Of a DNA stretch of 64,000 nucleotides, positions 25,597-35,636 are shown piece after piece (positions within the stretch are counted from its first letter, which is position 1; every line of letters starts with the position of its first letter). The stretch is taken from positions 1-64,000 of the forward strand of contig DLMJ01000008.1 of assembly GCA_002479255.1 (NCBI GenBank), written 5' to 3'. The notes under the pieces are model-generated. The model worked only from the letters and a program-made list of their open reading frames with translations. It was not told the origin of the DNA and searched no databases. Source of the stretch: Candidatus Binatus soli (GTDB lineage: Bacteria > Desulfobacterota > Binatia > Binatales > Binataceae). A program made the translations under genes and the position numbers.

Positions 25597-26301
25597 TCAA
25601 TTCGGCGGGGGCGCAGGCAGATTGGGCATATTGGAACGCCCGTTGAGCGAAAACCCCCGCATCGACGGCGGCACGTCGCTCTCAGCTTTATCGATCGAGG
25701 ACGGGAGCTTGGGTTGATTGCGCACCGTCGCCGGCGCTGACGATCTGGCGCTGGCTGACGACGGAGCTGGTCGCGGCGAATTGGCGAACACCGGGCGATG
25801 GGTCTTCTTCGCCTGGACCAATACCTCGCGCAGCAGATCCGATTCCTGCACCCCATGCGATACGCAATCGACGTCGGTGGCCGGATGCAACGGGACCTTG
25901 ACCGACGAATTGAACGTGGCGCGCACCTTGACGATACTCGCCTCAGGACCCCGTGGCCGCACCAGGAAATTGTACACCGACGACGAGTTCTGCTCCGGCT
26001 GGGCCGTGTAAGTGCCGGCGATACTCTTTATCTTTCCGCAATCGGCGTCGTGCAGCGTGAAGCGCGGACCGACCGCCTCGATAATCCCGTTGGTCATGTC
26101 CTGCGCCTGCACGTGGAACGAGTTTTCGGTGATGACCGCGTTCACCGCATCCCACGCGAGGTCGTACGGCAGCGGAATCACCACTTCCTGCTGTTCGTCC
26201 GGCGGCGGCTGTGTAACCGGCGGATAGAAGCATCCAGCGGCAAACAGCGCCGCAATCACGCCCAAAATCGAAACTCTCACCCCAAACATTGGCCCATTCA
26301 T
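25597..26301 (-). CDS. Putative lipoprotein of unknown function
   Basis: From the ATG at 26301 the 234-residue protein has a signal peptide with a lipobox-like ALFAAGC, acylated cysteine C24. The mature part has a compact domain starting VVIPLPYDLAWDAVNAVI and including a DADCGKIKSIAGTY segment; the pattern recalls BamC-like or DUF lipoproteins that assemble at the outer membrane. The C-terminal third is Pro/Ser-rich and disordered. The same frame is open to 26478, but that part is not protein-like and overlaps yebC. Function unknown. Confidence 0.6.
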   Translation of the reverse strand: MNGPMFGVRVSILGVIAALFAAGCFYPPVTQPPPDEQQEVVIPLPYDLAWDAVNAVITENSFHVQAQDMTNGIIEAVGPRFTLHDADCGKIKSIAGTYTAQPEQNSSSVYNFLVRPRGPEASIVKVRATFNSSVKVPLHPATDVDCVSHGVQESDLLREVLVQAKKTHRPVFANSPRPAPSSASARSSAPATVRNQPKLPSSIDKAESDVPPSMRGFSLNGRSNMPNLPAPPPN

Positions 26302-26476
26302 CGGATCGCTCGCCCCAGCATGATAACAGAAGCGGGCGGTGGTTAAGCCAAGTTTTTCACACTCGCCCGCCGCGACGCTATCGCCTCCGCGCCATTCCCC
26401 CTTGGGCGAATCTTTATGATAATCTCCGCTTCGTCGGGACCTGCCCGCCAAGGCGGCCCCGGAGAAGGTATTGGTC

Positions 26477-27229
26477 ATGTCTGGTCATTCGAAATGGAGT
26501 TCGATCAAGCATAAGAAGGCGATTACCGACTCCAAGCGCGGACGCGCCTTCACCAAGCTGATCAAGGAAATCACGATCGCGGCGCGACTCGGCGGCGGCG
26601 ACCTCAATTCCAATCCACGCTTGCGCACCGCCGTGACGGTGGCCAAGAAGCAATCGATGCCCAACGACAACATCGATCGCGCCATCAAGAAGGGTACTGG
26701 CGAAATAGCCGGCGCCTCGCTCGAGGAAATCACTTACGAGGGCTACGGCCCGGGCGGCGTCGCGATAATGGTTGACGTGCTCTCGGACAATCGCAATCGC
26801 ACCGTCGCGGAGTTGCGCTTCATCTTTTCCCGGCGCAGCGGGAACCTGGGCGAGGCGGGATGCGTCGGTTGGATGTTCAAAAAGCGCGGCGTGATCGGAA
26901 TCGAAAAATCCGCCATCGACGAGGACAAGCTGCTCGAACTCGCGCTCGACGCGGGCGCCGACGACGTGACCAGCGACGGCGATACCTTCCAGGTCCTGAC
27001 TTCGCCCGACAAATTGAACGTCGTGCGTGACGCGCTGGAAAAAGCCGGCCTTGCGATCGCGCATTCGGAACAAACGCGGATTCCCGAAAATACGGTTGCG
27101 GTTTCCGGCCATGCGGCCGAGCAGGTGCTCAAGCTGATGGAAGAATTGGAGGATCATGACGACGTGCAGAACGTCGCCGCGAACTTCGACATCAGCGACG
27201 AAGAGATGGCGCAGTTCTCGGCAGCCTAG
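26477..27229 (+). CDS. yebC: YebC/PmpR family DNA-binding or translation-associated regulator
   Basis: The 250-residue protein begins MSGHSKWSSIKHKK, the family signature, and has the three YebC domains, with RGRAFTKLIKEI, MPNDNIDRAIKK, YEGYGPGGVAIMV and FSRRSGNLGEAG. YebC members are known as transcription regulators and, in some species, as factors easing ribosome stalling on proline runs. GGAGAAGG lies upstream. It is 31 bp before ruvC, a common arrangement. Confidence 0.95.
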   Translation: MSGHSKWSSIKHKKAITDSKRGRAFTKLIKEITIAARLGGGDLNSNPRLRTAVTVAKKQSMPNDNIDRAIKKGTGEIAGASLEEITYEGYGPGGVAIMVDVLSDNRNRTVAELRFIFSRRSGNLGEAGCVGWMFKKRGVIGIEKSAIDEDKLLELALDAGADDVTSDGDTFQVLTSPDKLNVVRDALEKAGLAIAHSEQTRIPENTVAVSGHAAEQVLKLMEELEDHDDVQNVAANFDISDEEMAQFSAA

Positions 27230-27260
27230 CGGCGCGCGGGTTCTGCTGCGGAGGTGGGGT

Positions 27261-27806
27261 ATGCGGATACTCGGGGTGGATCCCGGGAGTGCGGTATGCG
27301 GTTACGGTGTCGTCGAAGGTCCCGGCGAACGTTACGTCACCGCCGGTACGATCCGATGCGCATCGCTCGCGCCGGGACCCGGGCGCTTGCGCCGCATCCA
27401 CGAAAATCTTCTCGCCATCATCGATGAGTTCTCTCCCGAAGCGCTGAGCCTCGAGCGTCATTTCGTCGCCGTCAATGTGCAGAGCGCGTTTCGCATCGGC
27501 GAGGCCCGCGCGATGGCGATGCTCGCGGCGGCGGAGCGCGGCCTCGCGATGTTCGAATATCCCCCCAACGAAGTTAAGCTCTGCGTCGCCGGTCACGGAC
27601 ACGCCGACAAGGCGCAGGTGAAATACATGGTGCGCAAGACGCTGAAACTCGACCCGGCGATCGATCTCGCCGACGACGCCGCCGACGCGCTCGCGCTGGC
27701 GCTTTGCCATCTTGGCCGCGGACGCGTCCCCAACCTGGTCGAGGCGATCGAGCGCATTCGCCCGCGCGCGCCGCGCCGAAGCAAGCCCCGGATGGCGCCG
27801 CAATGA
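27261..27806 (+). CDS. ruvC: Holliday junction resolvase RuvC
   Basis: The 181-residue endonuclease has MRILGVDPGS with D7, E65 in LSLERHF, and DDAADALALA with D139/D142, the RNase-H-like metal site that cuts Holliday junctions. GGAGGTGGGG lies immediately upstream of the ATG. Its TGA overlaps the ruvA ATG (ATGA). Confidence 0.96.
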   Translation: MRILGVDPGSAVCGYGVVEGPGERYVTAGTIRCASLAPGPGRLRRIHENLLAIIDEFSPEALSLERHFVAVNVQSAFRIGEARAMAMLAAAERGLAMFEYPPNEVKLCVAGHGHADKAQVKYMVRKTLKLDPAIDLADDAADALALALCHLGRGRVPNLVEAIERIRPRAPRRSKPRMAPQ

Positions 27807-28444
27807 TCGCGTCGCTGACGGGCTCGCTGGCGGTTCGCGATGCGGGCCGGATCGTAGTCGAGACCGGCGGCGTCGGCTACGAAGTGCTGATTCCGCTGAG
27901 CACCTACTATCGATTGCCGCAACTCGGCGACCCCGTCGCGCTCGAAATACGCCAGGTCGTGCGTGAGGATGCGCTCACGCTTTACGGATTCTCCAGCGCC
28001 ACCGAGAAACGCGCCTTCGACCTGTTGATGAGCGTGCAGCACGTCGGCCCGAAACTCGCGCTCGCGATCCTGTCGGCGCTTGCGCCCGAAGAACTGGCCG
28101 CTGCAATCGGCAAAGGCGACGTCGACAGAATCGACGCGGTGCCTGGGGTCGGTCCCAAGGTCGCGGAGCGGGTCGTGCGCGAACTGCGCGACAAAGTCGC
28201 TGACTTGAAGATGGCAGCGCCGTCAACCGCCGCGCCCGACGGCTATCTCCGGCCCGCGCCGGATGGAGCCGCAAGACCGGCCGGCCCGGCCGACGAAGCA
28301 GTTTCAGCGCTGGTGAACCTCGGCATGAAACCCGTTGAAGCCAAACGCACGGTTGACGCGGTCGTCGCCGCGGACGCCGGCGCGGCGGAAAATCCCGAAG
28401 TGATAATTCGTAAGTCATTGGCGGTGCTGCTTGGCGAAAAATAA
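27803..28444 (+). CDS. ruvA: Holliday junction branch migration protein RuvA
   Basis: The 213-residue protein starts MIASLTGSL and has the OB-fold domain I with GGVGYEVLIP, helix-hairpin-helix motifs (VQHVGPKLALAIL, VPGVGPKVAERVV) and the flexible linker leading to domain III (ADEAVSALVNLGMKPVEA) that contacts RuvB. It forms the tetrameric junction-binding core. Overlaps ruvC at its start and ruvB at its end. Confidence 0.96.
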   Translation: MIASLTGSLAVRDAGRIVVETGGVGYEVLIPLSTYYRLPQLGDPVALEIRQVVREDALTLYGFSSATEKRAFDLLMSVQHVGPKLALAILSALAPEELAAAIGKGDVDRIDAVPGVGPKVAERVVRELRDKVADLKMAAPSTAAPDGYLRPAPDGAARPAGPADEAVSALVNLGMKPVEAKRTVDAVVAADAGAAENPEVIIRKSLAVLLGEK

Positions 28445-29483
28445 GCCTCGCGAAGATGCCGGCCCGGCTGCGCCCGCCCAAGGACGGCCCACCGCGCGCG
28501 TCGGTCACGAAGAAGAACGCCGGCTCGATCTCGCGCTACGCCCGCGCGCGCTTGCCGAATTCATCGGTCAGGAGCGCACCAAAAAAATTCTCGGCATGTC
28601 GATCAAAGCCGCCCGCGGACGCGCCGAAGTGCTCGATCACGTGCTCTTCGCCGGACCTCCCGGCCTCGGCAAGACCTCGCTCGCACACATCATCGCCCGC
28701 GAGCTCGGCGTCAATGTCCACGTCACCTCGGGTCCCGCTATCGAACGCGCCGCCGACCTGGCTGCAATCGTGAACAACCTTGAAGCGCACGACGTGCTCT
28801 TTATCGACGAGATTCATCGTCTCCAGCGGGTCGTCGAAGAGCGGCTCTACTCCGCGATGGAGGATTTCGAGTTTCATATCGTGGTGGGCGAGGGGATGGG
28901 CGCGCGCACGATGAAGCTGTCGGTCAATCCGTTCACTCTCGTGGGCGCGACCACGCGCTCGGGGTTGCTGAGCTCGCCGCTGCGCGACAGATTCGGCCAG
29001 CATTACCACCTCGACTTCTACGATCACGCTGAACTGGGCGAGATAGTGCGCCGCTCCGCCGACTTGCTGAAGGTGGCGATCGACGAGAAAGGAGCCACTG
29101 AAATAGCCTCGCGCTCGCGCGGCACGCCCCGCATCGCCAACCGCCTGCTGCGCCGCGTGCGCGACTTCGCGCAGGTCGGCGAAGCGCCGGTCGTGACGCG
29201 CGAAATCGCGCTGGCCGCTCTCGATCTGCTCGAAATCGACACCGCCGGCTTCGACAAGATGGACCGCGCGATTCTCGGCGCGATAATCGACAAGTTCGAC
29301 GGCGGACCGGTTGGCGTCGAGAGTCTTGCCGCTGCGGTCGGCGAGGAATCCGACACCATCGAGGAAGTTTACGAGCCCTACCTGCTGCAGGAGGGGTTTC
29401 TGGCGCGCACTTCGCGCGGCCGCGTCGCGACCCAGCGCGCCTATACGCATCTCGGCCGCATCCGCCGCGGCACGATGCTTTAG
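28431..29483 (+). CDS. ruvB: Holliday junction helicase motor RuvB
   Basis: The 350-residue AAA+ ATPase has Walker A GPPGLGKTS (75-83), Walker B LFIDEIHR, sensor 1 GATTRSG, and the C-terminal winged helix ending in RVATQRAYTHLG. The start used is the TTG at 28431, giving a 14-bp overlap with ruvA; no ATG or GTG lies before the first conserved motif (RPRALAEFIGQ). The N-terminal extension is low complexity. Confidence 0.95.
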   Translation: MAKNKPREDAGPAAPAQGRPTARVGHEEERRLDLALRPRALAEFIGQERTKKILGMSIKAARGRAEVLDHVLFAGPPGLGKTSLAHIIARELGVNVHVTSGPAIERAADLAAIVNNLEAHDVLFIDEIHRLQRVVEERLYSAMEDFEFHIVVGEGMGARTMKLSVNPFTLVGATTRSGLLSSPLRDRFGQHYHLDFYDHAELGEIVRRSADLLKVAIDEKGATEIASRSRGTPRIANRLLRRVRDFAQVGEAPVVTREIALAALDLLEIDTAGFDKMDRAILGAIIDKFDGGPVGVESLAAAVGEESDTIEEVYEPYLLQEGFLARTSRGRVATQRAYTHLGRIRRGTML

Positions 29484-29528
29484 CGATTTGTTTCGATCAC
29501 GTCGAAGAGTGAAAAGGCATTTCGGTCG

Positions 29529-30239
29529 ATGGCGAAGATTTATGTTTTGCAGCATCACCCGGTCGAGAATCTCGGCGCCATAGCTCACGCGCTCGAAGGC
29601 GCCGCGCTCGCCTGGCAATACGTGCGCGTTTACGACGGCCAGCCCGTACCCGCGAGCATGAAGGGCGCTGGCGGCTTGATCGTGATGGGCGGTCCGATGG
29701 GCGTCTATCAGACTGACCGGCATCCGTGGCTGCGCGACGAGATGCGCCTGATCGAGGACGCGATGAAATTGAATCTACCCGTGCTCGGCGTATGCCTGGG
29801 CGCGCAGATTCTTGCGGCCGCGCTCGGCGCGAAGGTAGATCGCAACCCCAACGGCAAGGAAATCGGATGGCATCCGATCCGGCTCGACGCTTCGGCCAAA
29901 CACGACCGTCTAATGCGCGATTTGCCCGCGACGCTGACGCCGTTTCATTGGCATGGCGACATCTTCGATCTGCCTCCGGGTGCGGCCTTGCTCGCGTCGT
30001 CGGAGAAGACGCCGTGCCAGGCGTTTCGTCACGGCGACAAGGCGTACGGCTTCCAGTTTCATTTCGAGGTGACCCGCGAAGGGGTCTCCGCGATGGCCGA
30101 TGCGTTCGCGAAGGAATTAAATCGCGAGAATATCGCGGCCGATCGAATGATCGCTCAGGCGGCGGAGTTCATGCCGTCGCTGGAAAAAATTTCCGATACC
30201 GTCTTCTCACGCTGGGCCTCCCCGATCCAGGGCACGTGA
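29529..30239 (+). CDS. Class I glutamine amidotransferase domain protein
   Basis: The 236-residue single-domain protein resembles GMP-synthase-like GATase1 proteins. It has MGGPMGVYQ (53-61), the nucleophile C89 in GVCLGAQ, and FQFHFEVT with the catalytic histidine-glutamate pair. There is no attached synthetase domain and no obvious partner gene nearby, so the acceptor reaction is unknown; related proteins act as gamma-glutamyl hydrolases. It starts 45 bp after ruvB. Confidence 0.85.
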   Translation: MAKIYVLQHHPVENLGAIAHALEGAALAWQYVRVYDGQPVPASMKGAGGLIVMGGPMGVYQTDRHPWLRDEMRLIEDAMKLNLPVLGVCLGAQILAAALGAKVDRNPNGKEIGWHPIRLDASAKHDRLMRDLPATLTPFHWHGDIFDLPPGAALLASSEKTPCQAFRHGDKAYGFQFHFEVTREGVSAMADAFAKELNRENIAADRMIAQAAEFMPSLEKISDTVFSRWASPIQGT

Positions 30240-30329
30240 TAAGCGCTCCCTTTTTTGTGTCCTCCTCAGCCTCAGTCACTTGCAGACACGCTGGAGAAAT
30301 GGCCGGGACGCCGGAATCGCGCGGGCTCC

Positions 30330-31544
30330 TCAACCCTTGGGCAGCTTGAGGACCCGCTCGCCAATGATGTTGTGCTGAATCTCGCTTGAACCCGCCGCGA
30401 TCGTAAGCCCGCGCGCCGCCAGCGTCCGATGCATCCAGCGGCCGCCCTCGACCGCGCCGAGGCTGCCGCCTTCGACGTTGGCGAACGCACCAAGCATCTC
30501 ATCGGCGAACATCGCGACTCTCAAGTTCAGTTCGGTGGCGAAAAGTTTGCCGAATGAACTCTCCACGCCGGGCACCTTGCCCTTGAGCTGCGCCGACAGC
30601 GAGCGGTAGCGCGACAGGCGCAGGCATCGCGCCTCGGTCGCGAACTGCGCGAGTTTCTGGCGCACGTAGGGATGCTTCCACGCGGGGCCGCCCTGGAAAT
30701 CCACTTTCTTCGCGAGCTCGAGCAGCTCGCCGATCGTGCGTTCCACCGGATGCCGCGTGCCGCCGGAAACTCGTTCGTACATGAGCGTCGCAATCGACAC
30801 CTGCCATCCCGCGTTCAGCTCGCCGACCAGGTTTTCCTTGGGCACGCGCACGTTGTCGTAAAAGACCTCGTTGAATCCGGCGTCGCCCGTGATCTGAACC
30901 AGCGGACGCACCGTGATTCCGGGGCTATGCATATCGACCAGCAGGTAGGAAATCCCCTTGTGCTTGGGCGCCGCCGGGTCGGTGCGGACCAGCAGCACCT
31001 GCCAGTCCGCGCGATGCGCCAAACTCGTCCATACTTTCTGCCCGTTGATGACGAAGGTGTCGCCGTCGAGCACCGCGCGCGTCTGCAAGGCCGCGAGATC
31101 GGAGCCCGCGCCGGGTTCGGAATAACCCTGGCACCAGATTTCCTCGCCGGTCAGCATCTTGAGCAGGTAGCGCTTCTTCTGCTGCTCGGTGCCGAGATGC
31201 ATGATGGTCGGGCCGATTCGATCGATCGCCAGCTGATTGGCGCCGTAAAGCGGCAGCGCGAGCCGCAAGACTTCGTCCTGGTAGATGGCCTGGTCGATCA
31301 TGCTCGCGCCGCCTCCCCCCCATTCCTTGGGCCAGTGCATCGCCACGTAACCGGCCTGGTAGAGCCGGCGATGGTAGTCGAGCAGTTGATTCCATCGCCC
31401 GTCGTCCCGAACGTCGAGCAGGCTGGCGGTCGAGCCGCCGAGACCCTCGCCCTTGCGCCCGAAGGCTTCGGCGGAGTTCTTTTCGAGCCAGCGCCGCAGT
31501 TCGGCGCGAAATTTTTCCTGTTCCGGCGTGTAGGTGAAATCCAT
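30330..31544 (-). CDS. Acyl-CoA dehydrogenase
   Basis: The 404-residue flavoenzyme begins MDFTYTPEQEKFRAELRRWL and has the ACAD signature segments WCQGYSEPGAGSDLA, INGQKVWTS and, near the end, GSSEIQHNIIGERVL. It oxidises acyl-CoA to enoyl-CoA with electrons passed to ETF. The ATG at 31544 is preceded by GGAG; further upstream the frame is not protein-like. The EIQ..II form of the C-terminal motif suggests a branched or large acyl-CoA substrate, but this is a guess. Confidence 0.93.
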   Translation of the reverse strand: MDFTYTPEQEKFRAELRRWLEKNSAEAFGRKGEGLGGSTASLLDVRDDGRWNQLLDYHRRLYQAGYVAMHWPKEWGGGGASMIDQAIYQDEVLRLALPLYGANQLAIDRIGPTIMHLGTEQQKKRYLLKMLTGEEIWCQGYSEPGAGSDLAALQTRAVLDGDTFVINGQKVWTSLAHRADWQVLLVRTDPAAPKHKGISYLLVDMHSPGITVRPLVQITGDAGFNEVFYDNVRVPKENLVGELNAGWQVSIATLMYERVSGGTRHPVERTIGELLELAKKVDFQGGPAWKHPYVRQKLAQFATEARCLRLSRYRSLSAQLKGKVPGVESSFGKLFATELNLRVAMFADEMLGAFANVEGGSLGAVEGGRWMHRTLAARGLTIAAGSSEIQHNIIGERVLKLPKG

Positions 31545-31716
31545 CGGATGCTCCGCTTGATTTGCCCGCGCAAAGTATAGCGCGTTCGAGGCGCTCGCGT
31601 TAACCGCGGCTGCTTGGCGGGTCGGGAGCTGGACCTGGAAAGGCTTTCCGCGAGGCAATAATTAACTAAGGTCAACGAAGTTTCGGGTTCTGGCCGCGAG
31701 CATTGATGCCAACGCG

Positions 31717-31739
31717 TAGTGTATCGGATTGATACACTA
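31717..31739. promoter_or_regulatory. Perfect inverted repeat, candidate operator between acyl-CoA dehydrogenase and icd genes
   Basis: Arms TAGTGTATC and GATACACTA are exact complements with a 5-bp spacer. The site lies in the 350-bp divergent gap 31545-31894. A -10-like TATGAT at 31779-31784 has only a poor -35, so the icd promoter is unproven. The spacing is typical of TetR- or MerR-type dimers. Nothing else is recognisable in the gap. Confidence 0.5.
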
Positions 31740-31894
31740 CCGTTCACCGCTGGCACTGGCGTCGCAAACCCATTGATGTATGATGGCCGGATAAATCCGA
31801 GTGGCTGCGCGACGCCCCGTAAAGTGGAAATGTGGAAATGCGCGTCGCGTCCGCGCTCAATCACTCAACATAAGAGAGGCTAAACGAGAGACCG

Positions 31895-33142
31895 ATGGCA
31901 TATCAGCACATCAAAGTTCCGAGCAACGGCGAAAAGATTACTCTTGGCGCCAATCACACCCTGAAAGTTCCTGACCGCCCGATCATTCCGTTTATCGAAG
32001 GCGACGGCACCGGCCCTGACATCTGGCGCGCGTCGCAGTACGTCTTTGACAACGCGCTGAAGAAAATCTACGGCGGCAAGCGCCAGATCGCGTGGATGGA
32101 AGTGTACGCGGGCGATAAGCCGTTCAAGAATTGGAAGACCTGGCTGCCCGACGAAACCGTCGAGGCATTCCGCGAATTCCTGGTCGGCATCAAGGGCCCC
32201 CTCACGACTCCTATCGGCGGCGGCATCCGCTCGCTAAACGTCGCGCTGCGCCAGATGCTCGATCTCTACGTATGCCTGCGCCCGGTGCGCTACTTCGCGG
32301 GCGTGCCGAGTCCGGTCAAGCATCCCGAGAAACTCGACGTCGTAATCTTCCGCGAGAACACCGAAGACATCTACGCGGGAATCGAATGGCCGGCGGAGTC
32401 GCCCGAGGCAAAAAAGGTCATCAAATTTTTGCTCGAGGATATGGGCGTCAAGAATATGCGCTTCCCAAATACCTCGGGAATCGGAATCAAATGCATTTCG
32501 CGCGAGGGTTCCGAGCGCCTGATTCGCGCCGCGCTTGATTACGCGATTAGCCACAAGCGCAAGAGCGTGACCTTTGTCCACAAGGGCAACATCATGAAGT
32601 ACACGGAGGGCGCCTTCCGCGATTGGGGCTACGAACTCGTAAAACGCGAATACAAAGGCAAGGCCGTGGGATGGGACGATTGCAACGGCAAGCCGCCTGC
32701 CGGCCAACTGCTGGTCAAGGATGCGATCGCGGATATCACCCTCCAACAGGTGCTGACGCGCCCCGATGAATTCGACGTCGTCGCCACGATGAACTTGAAC
32801 GGCGACTTTCTCTCCGATGCGCTCGCGGCGCAGGTCGGCGGACTCGGAATCGCTCCCGGCGCCAACATCAACTACCTGACCGGCCACGCGATCTTCGAAG
32901 CGACCCATGGCACCGCGCCCAAGTACGCCGACCAGGACAAAGTGAATCCGGGCTCGGTTATCCTGTCGGGTGTGATGATGTTCGAGCACATGGGATGGCA
33001 GGAAGTTGCCGACGGGATCGTTCGCGGCCTCGAGAAGACCATCGGCAAGAAAGAGGTGACCTACGACTTCGAGCGGCTGACGACCGGCGCGAAGCTGCTC
33101 AAGTGCTCGGAGTTCGGCAAGGCGATCGTGGACAATATGTAG
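31895..33142 (+). CDS. icd: NADP-dependent isocitrate dehydrogenase
   Basis: The 415-residue enzyme converts isocitrate to 2-oxoglutarate. It has IPFIEGDGTGPDIW (31-44), the substrate-loop serine S113 in GGIRSLNVALRQ (same number as the phosphorylated serine of E. coli), IFRENTEDIYAGIEW (151-165) and HGTAPKYADQDKVNPGS, whose Lys-Tyr is the NADP-specific pattern. A weak GAGAG lies upstream. It is monocistronic, with a terminator 33 bp downstream. Confidence 0.96.
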   Translation: MAYQHIKVPSNGEKITLGANHTLKVPDRPIIPFIEGDGTGPDIWRASQYVFDNALKKIYGGKRQIAWMEVYAGDKPFKNWKTWLPDETVEAFREFLVGIKGPLTTPIGGGIRSLNVALRQMLDLYVCLRPVRYFAGVPSPVKHPEKLDVVIFRENTEDIYAGIEWPAESPEAKKVIKFLLEDMGVKNMRFPNTSGIGIKCISREGSERLIRAALDYAISHKRKSVTFVHKGNIMKYTEGAFRDWGYELVKREYKGKAVGWDDCNGKPPAGQLLVKDAIADITLQQVLTRPDEFDVVATMNLNGDFLSDALAAQVGGLGIAPGANINYLTGHAIFEATHGTAPKYADQDKVNPGSVILSGVMMFEHMGWQEVADGIVRGLEKTIGKKEVTYDFERLTTGAKLLKCSEFGKAIVDNM

Positions 33143-33174
33143 CGCTCTTGCCTCTCCCTAAGCTCGAATCCTTG

Positions 33175-33217
33175 ACGGGGCTGCCGCGCGCGATGCGCGA
33201 CAGCCCCGTTCTCTTTT
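33175..33217 (+). terminator. Intrinsic terminator after icd
   Basis: Outer arms ACGGGGCTG and CAGCCCCGT enclose a second small CGCGC/GCGCG hairpin, followed by TCTCTTTT. The T-run reaches 33216, where an alternative TTG for the next gene lies; this argues for the downstream start at 33246. Confidence 0.75.
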
Positions 33218-33245
33218 GCGGCAATCCGGCGTAATCATTCAATCG

Positions 33246-34143
<898 letters not shown>

Positions 34144-34151
<8 letters not shown>

Positions 34152-35418
34152 GTTCTCGATTCGCAAAGTCTGGATCATCGCAAAACGGGAATACCTCGAG
34201 CGGGTCAGGACGCACTCGTTTATCCTCTCCACGTTCGCTACTCCGCTGTTGATGGCGTCATTTTTGATCCTGCCCGCGATGATCGGCGCATCGACGGCGC
34301 GCGGTATCGTGCGCGACAGCGAGCGCCCGGCGCGAATCGTGATCGCATGCGACAATCGCGCGCTGGCCGAGCTTGCGCGCGGCGAATTGATTCGCCAGCG
34401 GGGTGCGCGCTACGAGCCATCGGTCGTTTCTCCCGCGTCGCCGGCCGAGCACGAGCAACTCGACAGGCGGCTCGATGCGGGCGACATCGAGGGCTACGTG
34501 TGGCTCGACGGCCCGGCGCTCGCTTCCCGCCGCGTCGTCTTTGCGACCGCTCGCACCGGCGATTTCCTTCTTCAGCGCCGGCTCGGCGACGCGCTGTCGT
34601 ACGCATTCGCCGCGCAACGCATGGTGAAGCAGGGCAGCAGCGCCGGGGACGTGGCCGCGACGCTACAGCCCGTCGATCTCACCGCGGTCCGCGGGGGCGA
34701 GACGTTTTCGGTGTACAACGCGGTACGCGGCGCCGCGGTCGTGTTGATTCTCATGTTCGTGATGCTTTTTTCGTTGCTGTCTTACGGCGTGATGGTGATG
34801 CGATCGGTCATGGAAGAGAAGAGCTCGCGCATTACCGAGGTGTTGCTGTGCGCGGCGAGCGCGCAGGAACTGATGACTGGCAAGATTCTCGGCACCGGCA
34901 GCGTCGGCCTGACCCAGATCGCGATATGGCTTACGATGGCGGCGTTCGGTGTGTCGCGAAGCCTGTACCTCCGCACCGCGATCGAGGTGCTCGGCGTGGG
35001 GCCATCGCTGATCGTCTACTTCGTCATCTTCTACATATTGGGTTACCTGCTCTACAGCGCGATCTTCGCCGGCGTCGGCGCGATCTTCAATTCGATCGAC
35101 GAAGCGCAGCAATGGACCTTCGTGGTCATCCTGCCGTTGATCGCTGCGTCGGGGATGATTCTGCCGGTGGCTACGTCGTCGGATTCGCCGCTCTCGGTGC
35201 TGGTTTCGCTATTTCCGTTCTGCTCGCCGATCCTGATGTTCGAGCGCCTCGCTGTCCACGATCCGCCGCTATGGCAGCTCGCGCTGTCGTTGCTGTTGCT
35301 GGTCGCGACGATTGGCGTGGTGATGTTCATCAGCGGGCGAATCTACCGGACCGGAATTTTGATGTACGGCAAGCGCCCCACGATTCGTGAGCTCTCGCGA
35401 TGGCTCCGCCACGCTTGA
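34144..35418 (+). CDS. ABC-2 type transporter permease (NatB-like)
   Basis: The 424-residue membrane protein begins with a cytoplasmic segment (RKVWIIAKREYLERVRTHSF), a first span, a large extracytoplasmic loop to about residue 190, then five or so spans including ILMFVMLFSLLSYGVMVM and the EEKSSRITEVLLCA motif typical of NatB/YhaP permeases. It pairs with the preceding ATPase to form an exporter; the substrate (sodium, a drug or a peptide in relatives) is unknown. Confidence 0.88.
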
Positions 35419-35427
35419 GTACCGGCG

Positions 35428-35444
35428 GGGCGGGCATCCCGCCC
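35428..35444. terminator. G/C-only hairpin after the ABC permease gene
   Basis: A GGGCGGG/CCCGCCC stem with a CAT loop lies 10 bp past the stop. There is no T-run, so it may act in mRNA protection or Rho-dependent termination rather than as an intrinsic terminator. Confidence 0.35.
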
Positions 35445-35569
35445 GCGCCGTCACAAACAGCCCGATCCGATTGCTTCACAATCTCAACCAACGCTGCTAT
35501 CTATCGCACGTTCGGGCGGCCCGCATGATGAGTTCACGGTGCCGTTCCGGGCGCCTCATCATTTTAGTA

Positions 35570-35598
35570 TTGCTCATTAGGAAAGATGCACATATAAG
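35570..35598 (+). promoter_or_regulatory. Sigma-70-type promoter for the mdh-sdh operon
   Basis: TTGCTC at 35570-35575, a 17-bp spacer and TATAAG at 35593-35598 give a good housekeeping promoter about 40 bp before the mdh start, which itself has a near-perfect AAGGAGGT ribosome-binding site. The rest of the 218-bp gap holds only the hairpin noted separately. Confidence 0.6.
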
Positions 35599-35636
35599 GT
35601 AGGCTTCAGGGAGTGACCGGAAGGAGGTAGCAAACT

